NCBI RefSeq assembly: GCF_000515275.1
Contig: NZ_KI911560.1
Coordinates: 2,780,124 to 2,844,123, forward strand
Length of the DNA stretch: 64,000 nucleotides
Reading direction: 5' to 3'
From: Methylophilus sp. 5
GTDB taxonomy: Bacteria; Pseudomonadota; Gammaproteobacteria; Burkholderiales; Methylophilaceae
The position numbers were made by a program, and so were the translations under genes. The notes under the pieces are model-generated. The model did not search any database. It saw only the letters and a list, made by a program, of their open reading frames with translations, and was not told the origin of the DNA. Below are positions 63,612 to 64,000 of this stretch, piece after piece (position 1 is the first letter of the stretch; each line of letters starts with the position of its first letter).

Positions 63612-64000
63612 ATGAAAATATACGGACTACTATTAATCGCAACAGCCAGCCTCAACGCTTGTGCAGAGACACAAGAAGGTTGGTATGGGCAACTAAAAAA
63701 TCACCTGGTCGATGTGTGGGACAAAGCGGATCAAACAGATTTATATGTGCCGCTGGTGACATATCACAATCGCAGCATGTACTCGAGAGAGAAAATTGAT
63801 TCATTTAACGAGCGGCCATGGGGCTTAGGCATAGGCAAGTCAACCCGCGATGCAGATAGCAATTGGGACGGCTATTATGTGATGGCGTTTAAAGACTCCC
63901 ACGATGACTGGGAACCGATTGTGGGTTATGGACACGTTAAAAATCTGGTCGGCCAGGCCAATGGCTTGAATGCTGGCGTTGGATTGACGGCCGGCTTCAC
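63612..64000 (+). CDS. pagP: Lipid A palmitoyltransferase PagP, C-terminus cut by the window
   Basis: About 129 codons are visible and read open to the window end. A signal peptide (MKIYGLLLIATASLNACA|ET) is followed by YVPLVTYHNRSMYSREKI, FNERPWGLGIGKS and YYVMAFKDSHDDWEPIVGYG, which align with PagP. The catalytic His (in TYHNR), Asp and Ser (in FKDS) are present. PagP is an eight-stranded outer-membrane barrel that moves palmitate from phospholipid to lipid A and confers resistance to antimicrobial peptides. It lies 23 bases after the XRE regulator and may be cotranscribed with it. Confidence 0.93.
   Translation, partial: MKIYGLLLIATASLNACAETQEGWYGQLKNHLVDVWDKADQTDLYVPLVTYHNRSMYSREKIDSFNERPWGLGIGKSTRDADSNWDGYYVMAFKDSHDDWEPIVGYGHVKNLVGQANGLNAGVGLTAGF

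Overview
The window reads as chromosomal DNA of a methylotrophic betaproteobacterium, most likely family Methylophilaceae (Methylophilus / Methylovorus / Methylobacillus type). The evidence is the combination of a methanolan-type, exosortase-B-linked exopolysaccharide (EPS) cluster, a tetrahydromethanopterin (H4MPT) C1-transfer island (mch, mtdB, a beta-RFAP synthase and two ATP-grasp genes), a pqqBCDE operon, and housekeeping gene orders typical of Betaproteobacteria (gyrA-serC-pheA-hisC; truA-trpF-trpB-trpA-accD-folC-SPOR-cvpA-purF). The genus is inferred, not proven. I see no rRNA, tRNA, CRISPR array or insertion sequence.

1-20000, EPS region. A leftward run of 16 genes starts near 18320 and leaves the window at position 1. 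It begins with the Eps assembly core (epsL, epsD, epsE, epsF, epsG, exosortase xrtB, epsI), followed by a flippase, two GT4 glycosyltransferases, a Wzy-like polymerase, a GMC oxidoreductase, an uncharacterised secreted protein, a GT2 glycosyltransferase and two membrane acyltransferases, the last cut by the window edge. The priming phosphoglycosyltransferase is divergent (18562-19971). Together these encode lipid-linked repeat-unit assembly, flipping, polymerisation, export and decoration of a polysaccharide.

20000-31000. After a shared terminator come miaA, phhB and the leftward H4MPT island, then divergent ppsA with its regulator ppsR, which link C1 oxidation to gluconeogenic PEP supply.

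31000-43500. A two-repeat hypothetical protein and a Bcr/CflA-type MFS transporter lie downstream of pqqBCDE, which has no adjacent pqqA. Next, in leftward order from gyrA, are gyrA-serC-pheA-hisC-aroG.

43500-62700. Leftward amino-acid, purine and envelope genes: metZ; purF, cvpA, a frameshifted SPOR-domain gene with a 12-bp tandem repeat, folC, accD, trpA, trpB, trpF, truA; fimV; asd, a 39-residue entericidin-like lipoprotein, yajQ, ppnP, leuB, leuD, leuC. Two related palindromic intergenic elements with a GTAC-N5-GTAC centre sit in the last block.

62700-64000. A rightward XRE/MmyB-like regulator is followed by a lipid A palmitoyltransferase (pagP) cut by the window end. No stretch above 300 bases lacks a gene. 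Several starts were moved inward from the longest open frame because a better ribosome-binding site or family alignment supported an internal ATG.
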